This document shows positions 1 to 11,346 of a stretch of DNA of 64,000 nucleotides, one piece after another. Origin of the DNA: Cheiracanthium punctorium (taxonomy: Eukaryota; Arthropoda; Arachnida; Araneae; Cheiracanthiidae); NCBI GenBank assembly GCA_038373885.1, contig JAWZYV010013019.1, forward strand, positions 1,860,001 through 1,924,000. The letters run 5' to 3'. Each line of letters starts with the position of its first letter. Position 1 is the first letter of the stretch. The notes beneath the pieces were generated by a model. The model was not told the DNA's origin. It searched no databases and saw only the letters and a program-made list of their open reading frames with translations. Both the position numbers and the translations under genes were made by a program.

Positions 1-166
1 ATAATCCAACGTTATTACTCTGGTCATCAAAATTAAAGGATAATGACAGAAATAAAACGTAACTGGTAAATAATGAATGATTGTTAATAGAAACTTCGAC
101 GATAGCATTTTTAACATAGCAATTACAGTCTTTGGCAGTTGCTTATTCTCAAAATATTGAAATTAG

Positions 167-500
167 TCACCTCTTGGGGACAATATTTTTCCTTAATGGG
201 TGTACGGGCACCTCGGACAGATATATGGATACCTCACACCTTGATTTCATAAATTGTACCAAAGTGTCAATCAAATCTGGTGAAATCGCACGCCACTCTT
301 CTAAAAGTGTTTTTTCAGCTCTTGGGGGAACTGACCACTGAAATTTGACGCCATAAGGCAACTCACGCTTGCTCAATCGTTCTCAAGTCGAGTAAGTAAG
401 GTGGCCAATCCATTACAGTGATATCTTCTGTTTGGAAGCACTTTGACACCACATATGTTCGATGTGGTCGAGCACAGTCATACATTAGCAAAAACAGCAA
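167..500 (-). pseudogene. Tc1/mariner-like transposase relic (C-terminal part)
   Basis: Read on the minus strand, the fragment shows the C-terminal landmarks of a Tc1/mariner (IS630 superfamily) DDE transposase. Near 475-460 there is a D-C-A-R-P-H block, the counterpart of the usual DNARPH second catalytic Asp. Near 410-385 follows M-D-W-P-P-Y..DL..IE, a worn version of the DWP..SPDLNPIE motif. At 310-240 comes LLEEWRAISPDLIDTLVQ and a MKSRCE block typical of the family end. The blocks lie in different frames, so at least one frameshift separates them, and the ProAspLeuAsnPro motif is degraded. These proteins cut and paste the element at TA sites in the nucleus; this copy cannot. No terminal repeats were identified. 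The family assignment is fairly secure; the clade is not. Confidence 0.7.
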
Positions 501-519
501 CGCTAAACAGTTTAACTTC

Positions 520-1230
520 TAGTTCCTTGGGCACCGAAAATAACAGAAAACGGTCTTTGGATGTAATTTCTGCTCTTGGTCGTTTTTGACCAAGCTATCT
601 ACAACTAATTCCAGTTCATAAAAAAATGGCTCTTGATATGACAGTTTGAGGGATAATCAAATCTAAGGTGACCTCCATTTTTTTACCTCCCTCGATTCTA
701 CCGATTATTTACCACCTTTGACCTTCGATTAAATGATGTCTTAGGCATAACTAATGAATACTGATTACTGTCAGAAACCGCATTCCCTTGAAAGGAAACT
801 ACAGGCCAGAATTTCACACATGTATCCACTGCGCACCACATTGTCAATCACCGAATCAGCATATTTCTGCTTTAACGTATGCGTGGGAAGTCTGATTTTG
901 CGTTCAATTGTATTTAATTAGCATAAATAAGTGCAGCATTGGGCATTGATTACAACATTAACTTTGTGAGCAATTTCGATGGCCAATGTATAGTGAACGA
1001 TAACACATTCCGTGGTAGTTTTCACAGTAGAAACTACCTGAACATTTTAACTATTTATTTTTTATTTATTTATTTAGACGCTGATATCTGTGGTTGCTAA
1101 GGAGCTCGAAACCACCGTCAAAGTTTTTCAAGGATTTTATCTTTCTCACTGTAAATATTTTATTCGCGAATATATTAGTTCTTATTTCCAAACCACGCAC
1201 TCTTTTATAAACCGGGAAATATCAACGTCA
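520..1230. other. Unassigned A+T-rich stretch
   Basis: I see no coding signal or recognisable repeat here apart from a short TTTATT-rich run near 1050-1076. It may include the decayed upstream part of the Tc1-like element at 167-500. Confidence 0.5.
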
Positions 1231-1234
1231 CAAC

Positions 1235-1560
1235 ATCTGTGGAAATGAACGGTTTGCAGTTAAGAAAATGCTTTTTCACATAAAAATTGAATGTTTTTAG
1301 TTATGCCGAAACCTGCATTAACGAAATCGCGTTGAGAAAACAGCTGTCGATGCACAATTAACTGGCTCATAAATATCTCGATATTAATTATTAGAATTTC
1401 TTCTGGTGTTCAATGAAGTGAAATGAATCGATTTTGTACATTTTAATCCACCGGTGGTCCGTGTGATTATCGAACTCTACGAAACTAGGACTTGCGCGTG
1501 ATGCTGGCAAAGTATAGAATTTTGAAAAGTTGTATTTAGATGAGCAGTGTGAAGACAGAG
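1235..1560 (+). repeat. Local non-coding module N, copy 1
   Basis: This segment is repeated in the same orientation at about 4555-4895. Shared blocks include GCATTAACGAAATCGCGTTG, a CTGTCGATG block, GCTCATAAAT-TCTCGATATTAATTA, GAAGTGAAATGA-TCGATTTTG and TTTTAATCC-CC. Divergence is moderate and includes small indels. No reading frame is kept between the copies. Function unknown; it may be an old local duplication or a low-copy repeat. Confidence 0.7.
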
Positions 1561-1564
1561 AAGA

Positions 1565-2069
1565 TAAAAGAGTGAAAGAACAAATTGTGGTAATATAAAT
1601 GTAACGAATTTTCTATCTTAATCAATAATTATATGTTATGTAAATGTCCAATTCAGTTAGTTAAAATATATTAGACTCAAGTCTGAACCGTCATTTTTAA
1701 CACGTTTCATCAAAATTCGAAAGTATTTTTTTAGGTTGATTTGTTTATCGCCTGCCCATACACATGCTGTAGTAAATATGATTCAGTAGCAGCAGTATGT
1801 AAATAAAAAATATATTAACATAAACATACAGATATATTTTGTGTGAGACCGGAAAAGGAAAATTTTAATAATATTTTTGAGTGACACAAAATCTTTGCGT
1901 GGTTCAACATAAGTCTATTTGAAATGATGAGTGTAACGTTCACCTTTCTTTTACAGGAACATACAGAAAGTTATACTATATTAAGAAGCATATGTAAAAT
2001 GTTTGTAGTGCGTTTTTGGTGACGTTTTTCCATTTCAAGTACCTTTTAACCAACATGTAACACTTGTTG
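1565..2069. other. Unassigned A+T-rich stretch
   Basis: No gene, terminal repeat or recognisable element could be identified here. Confidence 0.45.
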
Positions 2070-2077
2070 TTTGCTCT

Positions 2078-2326
2078 CAGTAGCGGATCCAGGGGAGGGG
2101 CTGGGGGCTTCAGCCCCCCCACCAAAAGAGATTGCTAAAGGATAACATTCTGCTTCATTATACACTTTAAGTAGACAAAAGGATCTTTTTTTATAACTTA
2201 GCCCCTCCCAAAAAGTTTTACATTACTTTAGACTAAAATTTTACTTTATTGTACATTTTGTTTGGGTGAAATAAGCTTTTTTCAAAATTTAGCCCCTCCC
2301 AAAAAAAATTTCTGGATCCGCTACTG
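2078..2326. mobile_element. hAT-like MITE (249 bp) with perfect 8-bp TSD
   Basis: The element has inverted ends CAGTAGCGGATCCAG and CTGGATCCGCTACTG and is flanked by the identical 8-bp duplication TTTGCTCT at 2070-2077 and 2327-2334. An 8-bp duplication with CAG...CTG ends is the hallmark of hAT transposition. It holds no coding capacity, so it would depend on a transposase supplied elsewhere. The interior carries three AGCCCCTCCC-type blocks. The perfect duplication suggests a fairly recent insertion. Confidence 0.9.
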
Positions 2327-2659
2327 TTTGCTCTTATAACATATATTGATGCTTATTATATGAATTTCTGTAGAGGAGAATGTAAAATATGTTGTAAATT
2401 TATTCTTTGTCCGGTAATTGCATGAAATATTTTATAGGCATGAAGATATTACTTTAATAATACCACAGCATAAGTGAACTAATAATATATTTGCATTGAA
2501 AAGTACTGTGTAATCGGTATAAGTTGGTTGTACTTTATTTTTCTTGTTTTTATTTCAAATTACTTTTAAATAGGAATAATTAGAAAGTGATTTTCTGTGC
2601 GAATAGCAAAATATCTTACAATGTGAGCGAACATAAAAAGAACTAAAAACACTGATCTG

Positions 2660-2935
2660 ACCTTCATTCCTTAAATAAGCATCATAGACACACATAAATT
2701 ACAAAGTTGCGAAAGAAAGTACAGAATTTTATGGTATCAATTAAAACCCTCCGTAGATTAAATTTAGACAAATTTGAACCTTGAATTTTTTTTTACTGAA
2801 CCTGTACAAGAAAAAAATTCCCAATTCCTAAAATGTGCCCCATACATTTATTAGGTAATGTACCCCATTTCAGCCTTACATCATAAAAAAGCTCAGAGGC
2901 TTAAACAAAGTTAGTAAGGGGGTATGCAATACCAA
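2660..2935 (+). repeat. TATACAG-family repeat arm, copy R1
   Basis: This arm matches the interior of the repeat at 9719-10030 (shared ACAAAGTT, AAAGTACAGAATTTTATGGTATC-ATTAAA and TTAGACAAATTTGAAC-type blocks). It also matches the reverse complement of 4480-4200. Its outer tip is not recognisable. With the inverted copy at 4200-4480 it may be one arm of a single element that was later split by the element at 2951-4080. Confidence 0.6.
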
Positions 2936-2950
2936 TAATAGCAAAAGTAC

Positions 2951-3475
2951 TATACAGCGTGTTCCAAAAAGTTAGCATAAGGTGGGAAATGAGACTCCGT
3001 TAAGATATCCTGAAAACGTCTAATTTCGGCCAAAAAATCAAAAATAAAATTATTCGCAAATCTTGTGCCCTAAACATTACAGTTTCTAAAACCATTTTCT
3101 TTTTTATCCTATGACATCATCAGCTGTGAACTAGCATCACCTAACAACTTTTAATGCATTTTTCTCAAAATTTTGTTTTTCACATTTTCTTTTCACCGTT
3201 AATATCACAACTTTTGTATTAATTAAAAAAATTAATGAAACTTTCAGTATACGTTTAAAATATTATTGGCTATGAAATGACGTAAAATATTTGTTCTCGC
3301 ACAAGTATTTGGTTCCATTGTAAGGTTTTTTGTTGGCAGCAGGCCTTAAATTGGAAGAATGTGTTGGAAAAGTACATATTCAGTCACGTAATAGGCTATA
3401 TTTTACTTTCCTGTTAAAATTTTTCTTAGTTTTTACGTCATTTCACAAGCATCAGTCATTGTAACAAATACCTCA

Positions 3476-3510
<35 letters not shown>

Positions 3511-4080
3511 AAGATCCGTTTAGTACAATGGTGTATACAATGTTAGCCGTTTTGATAAATTTTAGAGAAAATTTACTAAAATAGCCGCAATTTCTCCAAA
3601 TGTATAACAGTTATAATTTTTGAGTAATTTTTTTATTCTATTGTACAATTTTTCTGAAAATTATTTTAAAAATCTAAATTCCAACTTTTTTTTTTAATTT
3701 TCCCGAAGGGTTTAAGAAAAAATTCCTCTCGTTCATTTTAAAATTAAACTTTTTTAATATGTATACGACCCCGTACAAATACATTCCCAATTAGTAAAAT
3801 GTGCTCCATACACTAATGAGGTGGTGTACCAAATTTGAGCCTTTCATTATACAAGGTCGTAGAGATATCTTCTATCTCACATTTTACTAACTAGAAATTG
3901 TTTTGTACGGGGTCGTATACAAATTTAAAAAGTGAACTTTTTGAAAAATAATGAGATTTTTTTTAACAAAGTGTTATTCCCGGCCTTATTTTAAATTTTT
4001 TTTCAATTTACACTTCCGACTTATTTTTTAATAGATGAAGAATTAAAGCCCGTTACCACCTTTTTGGGACACCCTGTATA
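2951..4080. mobile_element. TIR element with TATACAG ends (about 1.1 kb)
   Basis: The left end reads TATACAGCGTGTTCCAAAAAG and the right end, reverse-complemented, reads TATACAGGGTGTCCCAAAAAG. They therefore form clear inverted repeats. Inside, a foldback at about 3755-3930 pairs two copies of a block containing GTATACGACCCCGTACAAA. A 27-base A run sits at 3481-3508. No transposase reading frame is present. End sequences and TA-rich borders suggest a Tc1/mariner-type non-autonomous element, but the superfamily is not proven. Confidence 0.6.
3755..3930. repeat. Internal inverted repeat (GTATACGACCCCGTAC arms)
   Basis: Two oppositely oriented copies of a block with GTATACGACCCCGTACAAA and AGTAAAATGTG flank a short spacer, so the stretch could fold into a long hairpin. 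Related single arms occur near 2805-2865 and 4255-4310. Confidence 0.65.
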
Positions 4081-4199
4081 TATTTATGCAATCATTGTTT
4101 TCTTTCTTAATTTGTGCACAGTCCCTGAAACGTGATCTTCAAGTGTAATGTTCTCGTATCAAGAAAGGTGTTTTAAGTCAAGATATATCTATTTTCATA

Positions 4200-4480
4200 C
4201 TGAACATTTTTATGGTAAAAGGCTGAAATTTGTGCATCATCTAATTAATATTGTATAATTGTATGGGGCACATTTAACTAACCTGGAATTTTTTTGTACG
4301 GGGTGGAGGCGTATAAAAATTTAAATTTTGTATGTTTGTAGCTTCAATTTCCGGAAAAGTTTTATCGATACTATAAAACGCGGTACTTTTTTTTACGTAA
4401 CTTTGTAATTTACTGTATTTGTCTATGATTAATATTTAAGCAATAAAAGCCTGTGTCATTATTTTGAGGACACACTGTAT
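4200..4480 (-). repeat. TATACAG-family repeat arm, copy R3 (inverted)
   Basis: Read in reverse, it starts TACAGTGTGTCCTCAAAATAA and then follows the same order of blocks as 9719-10030 and 2660-2935. Its outer tip (CACACTGTATGTA) is kept. It lies in the opposite orientation to R1, with the separate TIR element 2951-4080 between them. Confidence 0.6.
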
Positions 4481-4554
4481 GTATATAATTTCTTTTATAA
4501 AAATCCAGTCTGAATTATTTCATTACCTGGAGAGTCTGACGCAGATGACGATTA

Positions 4555-4895
4555 CATCTGCAGAAAAGAAGCGGTTCACAGTTAAGAAAATCCATACTCC
4601 AATAAAAATCGAATATTTTCTGGCATGCCAGAGTCGGCATTAACGAAATCGCGTTGAGAACACCTGTCGATGACAATTAGCTGCTCATAAATTTCTCGAT
4701 ATTAATTAACGGAGAGCCTCGTCTGATGTTAAGTGAAGTGAAATGAGTCGATTTTGCTCCTTTTAATCCGCCAGCGGTTCGTGTAATTATCGAACTCGGC
4801 GGAAAAGAACAGCACGTTAACGCGTATTGGCGGACCTCGTGATACTGCCGGAAAGCGCAGGGTTCTGAAAGTTGTATTTTATAACTAAGCGACGT
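4555..4895 (+). repeat. Local non-coding module N, copy 2
   Basis: Second copy of the module at 1235-1560, same strand, about 3.3 kb downstream. The best kept part is GGCATTAACGAAATCGCGTT through GATATTAATTAA. Copy 2 has extra sequence between the shared blocks TTATCGAACTC and GTTCTGAAA-GTTGTATTT. No open reading frame is shared. Confidence 0.7.
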
Positions 4896-5024
4896 GAAAA
4901 TGAGATGTGTTCTTATTAACGGGAACGCATTTTGTTATCATTCAACTTGATTAACCAATAACTGTTTAGCGGATGATATAACTTTAATCGAAATGGATAA
5001 ATGTAAATTCGACTAGTCGACTAA

Positions 5025-5215
5025 TCTTTTGAAGCGCAGTGGTTGCGCCAACCACCTTGTTTCAGCGCTTTCATTGCTAGTCGCTAAAAAATAGGGTTTA
5101 ATGGTCCCAGCTCTGAAAAAGCGCAGCCGTTTCCATAAATCCATTTAACTACCAACAACATGGCGGTCGATCGCATTGCCCATCTGGCGCCGGTTTTCTT
5201 TCTGATGTCCGCCGA
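5025..5215 (+). repeat. Fragment related to the TTAA palindromic MITE family
   Basis: The stretch holds GCGCAGCCGTTTCCAT followed by CCATTTAACTACCAACAACATGGCGGTCGATCG. That is the same order as the arms of the MITEs at 34197-34707 and 38730-39056. Ends and TTAA duplications were not identified, so this is a broken or strongly diverged copy. It abuts the non-LTR relic that follows. Confidence 0.5.
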
Positions 5216-5341
5216 AAATAAAAACATTAACTGTCCTATTTTTTAATAAATCAAACACTGTGATACGAGAATGTGGCCTCACCTCACTCAAAAACAGAAG
5301 GAAGTACAAAACCATAAACTTTACTAACAAAATACGATGTC

Positions 5342-6330
5342 GTGACCCAGACCACATTTCACGAAGAACCTTTGAAAATTGGTCCAAGAAAACCAGACTT
5401 AAAAGATCATCTACTTTACAATTTGATTCGGACATATGAGATCGGTCTCGAGCACAGCACTCTTGTTTTCCTGGAGGAGCCCACAGTCTGTTACCCAGGA
5501 ATACTACTGTCAACACCAATCTCATTGTTCCATGCTCCAAAAAGGAATTTACATCAGATATTTTTGAAAAGGGTATGCAGACTATCAATGCAATGTCGGA
5601 AAGTAACCTTGCCCATGCATATACTAATGGCTCAGCTGACGAAACTATTCAAAAAGGAGGAGCGGGTGTACACTTTGTATTGCCCAACTGCTTAACTACG
5701 AGCCATTCATTGGGCACTGGATCCATTGCTTCAAATTTCCCCAGTGAACTTAGAGCAATAATTTAAGCATTGCATGAAGACATCTTACTCAACAATACTG
5801 ACAAAGCTAATGGGCTTGTCATCTTTTGTGACTCCAAAGCTGCCTTAGAAGCATTAAATAACGGCCAATCAAGGCTAACCCATGATATCCTACACCAACT
5901 GAAAGAAATTGACAAATTAAACAAGATATATATTCTGCAGTGGATGCCTGCGCACGTGTGCGTCCCTGGAAATGAGGTGGCAGATCAATTTGCCAAGAAA
6001 GGGAGAAATCTCAATGACGGAAATATCATCAAAGTCACTCTTGACGATGTGAATGCGATTGCAAGGCACCGTCTAAGAAAAAACGCCATTAAAAAAGACA
6101 CAGATTCGTGAAATAAACGCTAATAGAGACCTCACTAAAACTATTACTCGCCTTAGAGCAGGCCACTATCGAGACATGAAGATCCAAAAAGATGGCAATA
6201 GAATCTACCGTCTCTGTAATAATTGCGATAATATTCCACTGACTCCAAAACTCATTTTTGACTGCCCAGGCATTTTAAGATCTCTGGCTCAGCTCGGGGG
6301 ATTCTCCCAGTACGGGTTTTTTTAGCTTCC
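5342..6330 (+). pseudogene. Non-LTR retrotransposon RNase H region (Jockey/I type), broken
   Basis: The readable core at 5575-6111 is an RNase H domain. It has YTNGSA (first catalytic site, with Asn in place of the usual Asp), SELRAI (Glu), FCDSKAALEAL (Asp) and GNEVADQFAKKG (last Asp), with LQWMPAHVCVPGNE before it. After a frameshift near 6100 comes a tail with RLRAGHYRDMKI and a C-x2-C...FDCP block, the usual C-terminal end of these ORF2 proteins. Breaks include an in-frame TAA at 5764-5766, a TGA at 6109-6111 needing a frame change, and a further frame change upstream of 5575. Autonomous relatives use RT plus RNase H for target-primed reverse transcription. Reverse transcriptase and endonuclease are absent, as expected for a 5'-truncated insertion. 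Assignment to RNase H is strong; the clade is inferred. Confidence 0.85.
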
Positions 6331-6339
6331 TTTCAACAA

Positions 6340-7296
6340 AAGGCAAAGCAATTTATAGGACTTACATAAAAACCTTTATTACTCTAACATAAATCATACA
6401 ATTCCAACGCCAGTTTTATCAGGCGTCCAAAATAAAAACAGTCCCAACAAAATTTTATATAAAACTAAATTAAATCTTTAGAATCCTCGCACCTCTCATT
6501 ATTGTAACGTGCCCTCATTCTCAAGTACATATTTTATATTTCAGCTCGAGTCAAATTTCCCAGTTTTATTACCATGGAGTTTGGTGCGTTCGTTAGTTCA
6601 TCATCACATAATCCGTTGATAATATCGACGGAACTTTACTCTCCCCCTTTGACATAGAAAAGAGTCTATACTCCAAAAACATTAAGGAGATAGCCAGCTG
6701 TGTTCTGCACACTCATGGTCATCTATAGATCTCCCCATGGACACGACAACAACCAACTGTTCAAATTTTTTTCTTTTCAGTTGGTGCGACCTTTGCTTGG
6801 CTTATTTTCTAATATTTTTTCTCCGGTCCGACGCGGCGCTAGCCCACGGAGCAGTAGTTGTATGATAGATTATTTATCCACATTTCTCAATGCACTTGTC
6901 CACAGTAAAAATTGAATCGGTCATTCAGAATAATATTTAAGTCACAGCTTTTCCGGAATCTATAAAAACTTTGCAACACAGAAATACGTTAAACTTAATT
7001 TTAAAAAAACTGTCAGTAACACACATAAATAATATACATGCATATTTCAGGACATTTTCAAAACATTATGTGTGTTATTCACGAATTTCCTTATTAATTT
7101 AACTTTAAACACCATTTTTAGTGATCTTATTACACAAATAGAATCAAGAACTTTGCCAGGGTTTACTATTGGTTAGCATGGAAGCCCATACCTTGTCAAG
7201 TAAATTGTTTGTAGGGGAGGGGGCCATGCCCAACCCCCACCAACAATCCTACATGCGGCCTCCGATGGTTAGCCTTAAAAGTGTTCCGCAATTTTA
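6340..7296. other. Unassigned A+T-rich stretch
   Basis: The first part may be the 3' untranslated tail of the non-LTR relic. Nothing else is recognisable; short open frames here lack family features. Confidence 0.4.
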
Positions 7297-7304
7297 TTTT
7301 CCTC

Positions 7305-7629
7305 CAGGGGCGGATCCAGAAATTACTCAAGGAGAGGGCGATTTTGTACCTGAAACAGGGGGGGGGGGGTAGGGTAGAATGCGCAAAATCATTTTATAAT
7401 TAATTAATGTAATCAATTATACCAATTAATGTAATTAATTATTTTATTCATAAAATCTATATATGAGCGACGGTTAAAAAGGACAGTTAGGAGTACCCTC
7501 AACAATACACCCTTTAGAAAAAGGCTAAATAATTTTCATTATACTTTCATAATATATTTTAACAGATTTTTGGACTTCGTCCAGGAGGGGGCGATCACCC
7601 CCACCGCCCTCCCCTTGGATCCGCGCCTG
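7305..7629. mobile_element. hAT-like MITE (325 bp) with perfect 8-bp TSD
   Basis: The ends CAGGGGCGGATCCAG and TTGGATCCGCGCCTG are imperfect inverted repeats. The flanks carry the identical octamer TTTTCCTC at 7297-7304 and 7630-7637. The interior contains a G-run at 7361-7370 and the sequence GGGGGCGATCACCCCC. There is no coding capacity. The end motif resembles that of the element at 2078-2326 (CGGATCCAG), so the two may share a transposase source. Confidence 0.9.
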
Positions 7630-7639
7630 TTTTCCTCAT

Positions 7640-8235
7640 ACGTGTATTAACTATATACATTTAAATAATTCTGTGACTGCATTCAGATAAACGTGACTTA
7701 ACGTTATTTTTGAAATGAGCGATTCCATTAAAAAGCCATGTTCAACCTGCTCATCATCTTCCGTTGGTACTCTCTAAATATGAAACAAATTATGGAAATC
7801 AAAAAGACGCATCTGCCCTTTTACTAACCTAAAAGCTGACCATAGAGTTAGGGGTTGATTTCCTTGCCCGCTCGTTAAAATAAGCATTCAAAATAGACTT
7901 AATCTGAACAGCGCCTTCGTGCAGAAAACACCTGCCCAGGCGATAAACTCCCTCAATACTCAGTCCATTACTCAAAAGGGCCACGCCTTCCCGAGTCCTT
8001 CCTTTGGTGGGCAAATTGATCCACAGATGATAAAAAGAGTTTTCGCTCTGAAGTATTTTATAAGGTTTGCTTTATAGGGTTGCTTTATAGGCTGTTTCTG
8101 ATCCCATTCTTTTGCAACACGTGTGTAGATTCAATCCTCCCAAAATTTTGGCAATTTGCTAAAATCACTATTTTTGTGTAAAAAGAATGGAAAAAGTAGA
8201 ATATTTGTTTTGCGTTATAGCAAAGCTACACTAGG
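7640..8235. other. Unassigned stretch
   Basis: No gene or element was recognised. A minus-strand open frame at 7829-8014 has no family features. Confidence 0.4.
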
Positions 8236-8244
8236 GGGCATCTG

Positions 8245-8445
8245 TCAAGGAGGGAGTGCCTTGGATGGAGGTCTTTTTAAGCAGATCTAAGATGTATTCA
8301 CATTACATCTAGAGAAAGCCGCCCAAAACTGTAGATCGTTAGATCCACAGCCGTGCGACAGGCCCGCACCCGGGACCTTCACACTTCAGCCATCTACCAT
8401 GTTCAGTGTCTTATCCACTCGGTCATGGCGGGGTCAAGAACAGTA
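8245..8445 (-). repeat. tRNA-headed SINE, minus strand
   Basis: Reverse-complemented, it begins with GACCGAGTGGATAAG (box A-like) and continues GTAGATGGCTGAAGTG, a GGTCCCGGGTGCGGGCC segment where box B would lie, and a body with GATCTAACG-TCT and TCTAGATGTA. The same body occurs on the plus strand at 22718-22860. The internal promoter of such elements is read by RNA polymerase III, and they move with LINE machinery. Box B is not canonical. Confidence 0.65.
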
Positions 8446-8474
8446 GAGTCACATTCAAGGACGTATATAAGGGG

Positions 8475-8502
8475 GGTGTCCAGAGGGTTAGGACACCCTT
8501 CT
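8475..8502. repeat. Short GGGTGTCC hairpin
   Basis: GGGTGTCC and GGACACCC are separated by a short spacer rich in G and T. The pair could form an 8-bp stem. It lies between the SINE and the MITE fragment and may be the end of an unrecognised element. Confidence 0.4.
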
Positions 8503-8565
8503 TAGACTATGCCAAAACGCTTATTTTGGCCACATATTCACCTTTTGCATCCGTGTCTCAAAGCC

Positions 8566-8718
8566 GTGCCGCACAGCCAGCTGCCGTCAAAAAAGTGTCT
8601 CTAGATCTGTGTCACGCGATAAACGTTTCGATCGTCCGCCATCTTGCTGGTAGTTAAGTTGAGCGATGGCAACGTCTGCCCTTTTTTCAGCATTGGGAAA
8701 GGGTTGCGCCTCAAAGGG
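8566..8718 (-). mobile_element. TTAA MITE family, single-arm copy
   Basis: From 8566 the sequence is one arm of the palindromic MITE at 34197-34707: CACAGCCAGCTG, the GTCTCTAGATCTGTG-type block, AACGTTTCGATCGTCCGCCA, CTTGCTGGTAGTTAA and GGCAAC-TCTGCCCTTTTTTC. It ends CCTCAAAGGG followed by TTAA (8719-8722). Only one arm and one terminus are present. CCC...GGG ends on TTAA point to piggyBac-type mobilisation. Confidence 0.75.
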
Positions 8719-8724
8719 TTAAAG

Positions 8725-9718
8725 GTAAAGGATGTCCTACAAGGTCTTTTCAGCTATTTGAATTCCGCAAATAAGCAAAAAATGCTTACAAATTAGACTT
8801 CAAAAATTTCACTAACATTCAAATATTATTTTGTGTAGCGGCAAACAAAGATAAAAATAACGGCAAACAAAAAGTGAGTCAGTGTGTAGGATTTGCACAT
8901 TCACATGCGTCAACACCACTCATTCAAAATTAAAGCATCGATGCATATATACGTCCATTCAGAACTACAAAAAATCTTTAAGAATCTTTTAAGAATGGAA
9001 AGGAAAATGTCCAAATATGTATACCTCGGGACCGAAGAGTATATAATATATCGATATAGTCCCATGTGACAAAAATGTTCGAAACAGCTAAAAATTTATA
9101 TTTCAGAAAAACACATTTCTTGTAATTTTGACTAAGAAAATATCTGAAACATTCCTACATCAATACATCTGCTAAAATTCCTAGCTTTGATTTTTATTTA
9201 TTTGTTTATTTATTTTTTAAAAGATCGAAAGAAAGAAAGAATTTGCTTTGAAAACACGCTAAAACATTCCTTCCAACAGAAATATTTCCCTGCCTCTCTG
9301 CCCTAAATTCGTTTCAAAACATTCATGCAAATTGCGGGTTTGCGATTCTTTCCCTTTAGTAAACGTTGCAAAAAGGAACAGGAGAGAGGATAAGGAAAAA
9401 CCTATTTGTATCGAGTATGAGATTTTGAATACGCGCAGAATCCAAACGATATTTCCCTGGTTCAAATCGACAAGATAGTAGAAGTCGTAGTGCATGATAA
9501 GATGTAAAGGATTTTTTTTTTTTTTGTGTTGTGTGTATTAGATGCTTATGAAAAGCAAATAGGATGCATACTATAAGAGTATCCAGTTTCAATACGGAAT
9601 GTTTACTGAATAAAGTAGCATTGCATTATATTTCTGCATATGCACTCTTTGTATTGCGTTTTATTTTTAAATTTTAAATTTATTGTTCATTTTCAGTTCG
9701 ATTTTTCGTGCTAATTTA
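8725..9718. other. Unassigned A+T-rich stretch with low-complexity runs
   Basis: It contains TTTA/TTTG repeats at about 9188-9225, GAAA repeats at about 9228-9241 and a T run at 9512-9525. No gene was recognised. Confidence 0.45.
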
Positions 9719-10030
9719 TGCAGGGTGTCCCAGAAACACTAACCTGAGCTTTTATTCTGTTATGCGCTATTATTTAATATTGATTATAGACCTGTACAAT
9801 AAACTACAAAGTTACATGAAAAGGGTACAGAATTTTTATGATATCGATTAAAGTTTTCAGGAGATTAAATTTAGATTGATACAAAACTTAAATTTTGTAC
9901 GGCCGATGTCAAAAAAAAAAGAAATTCTCAGTAGTAAAATGGCCCATTCTTTAATTAGTTGATGCCCAAAGTTCCAGCATTTCATCATAAAAAGGTTCAG
10001 TCTTGAGCCCTGAGAAATGAGAGACAAAAT
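9719..10030 (+). repeat. TATACAG-family repeat, copy R4
   Basis: It begins ATGCAGGGTGTCCCAGAAACAC, the end motif of this family. It then follows the block order seen at 2660-2935 and, inverted, at 4200-4480, including ACAAAGTTACATGAAAAG and AAATTTTGTACGG. The far end is lost. Confidence 0.65.
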
Positions 10031-10034
10031 CGGG

Positions 10035-11340
10035 AAGGAGCTACCTTAAAATGGGGTTATTTCCAGACAAATTTCGGACGTTTTCACAGCTTTGCTGAAC
10101 AAAACGGGAATGAATAATTTTATAACGTTGCTTTCTTCACATGGCAGTATGTTTTACAAATCCGTATCATTAATGCAAATGGCTATATTTAAGTTAAGAG
10201 TAAAGTAAAATGTACGTAAATATTTAGTTAGTGTCATAGTAACCAAACTAAGTTAAATGTATATGAAAATTATGCTTGCCCTTTTGGATAGCGTGATGCA
10301 AAAGATAAATTAAATTATTGAAATAAATTCATTTGAATACATTATATAGACTCAGTGAAAGTGTGATATATTTGACAGTATATTTCATAATTAAAAGCGT
10401 TGCTTAAATGCGTAAATCGTCTTCAGAAAATAAAACGAAAGTAACTGTAATGGAATTTAAAAACAAATCTTTAAGAATCCCAGTAGGGCGTCACTCAAAA
10501 TTTGATATCATTATTTTTAAGACCCATATTTAAAATTGATATAGCTATAAATTAAAATGCTGTGTCACAAATTTTTAACCCGTTAAGGGTTGCATGGGTG
10601 TTATTTACAGTTTGAAATTCGTGACAAAGTGTTGTACAGTTTTTATTAGTATAGTCAAATTATTGAATTGGCAAGAAATTAATTTCAGTTTTCAGAAATG
10701 TATGTAAGTATTAAAAGCATTTACTCTTTAGCTATTTAGCATATTGGTTCACATTTCTTCACAGATATGCTGGCAAACATTAAAAATTGGAAAAGAAATA
10801 CATTAGCTGCTAAAAATATCTAAAAATTACACCTTTACTGTTTTACCGTTCCCTATTTGAAATTTAAAAAAGTCAGAAATTACTTTGTCCCCATTCCAAC
10901 ATTTATAAATATGATTTGAAACACATTTGGTTATGAAAGGGAATTCTTTATTAAAAAATTAATTAATTATAGTTTAATATCTAATTACTCATAAGGGCGC
11001 GTTTGGTGTCAATATTTTTTTCCATCTAAAATGTCTAATGAAATTCATTTTTCAAAACTACTTACAAAACTAACCTAACACGGAAATTTACCGTTTTCAC
11101 CTGAAATTTTTAAAAGTTAAACCAATTTTCTTCTCTTAACGGAAAGTTGCCAATAGTTGAGGGAAAACGGTCATTTCCCTGAAAATTAAGGTTAAAAGTA
11201 TCATGAAAATTCATATTATTTTTACAGTTTTGTTTTTGGCTGAATATGTTTAGAAAAAATAAGTTACCTCATCAAAAGTTTATTTAAGTTATCTACAATC
11301 TGTTTTTGCCTAGGCAGTGTTATAATTGTAAAACAAATCC
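10035..11340. other. Unassigned A+T-rich stretch
   Basis: I could not identify a gene or repeat family here. A TTAATTAATTA run occurs near 10958. Confidence 0.45.
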
Positions 11341-11346
11341 TTAATA

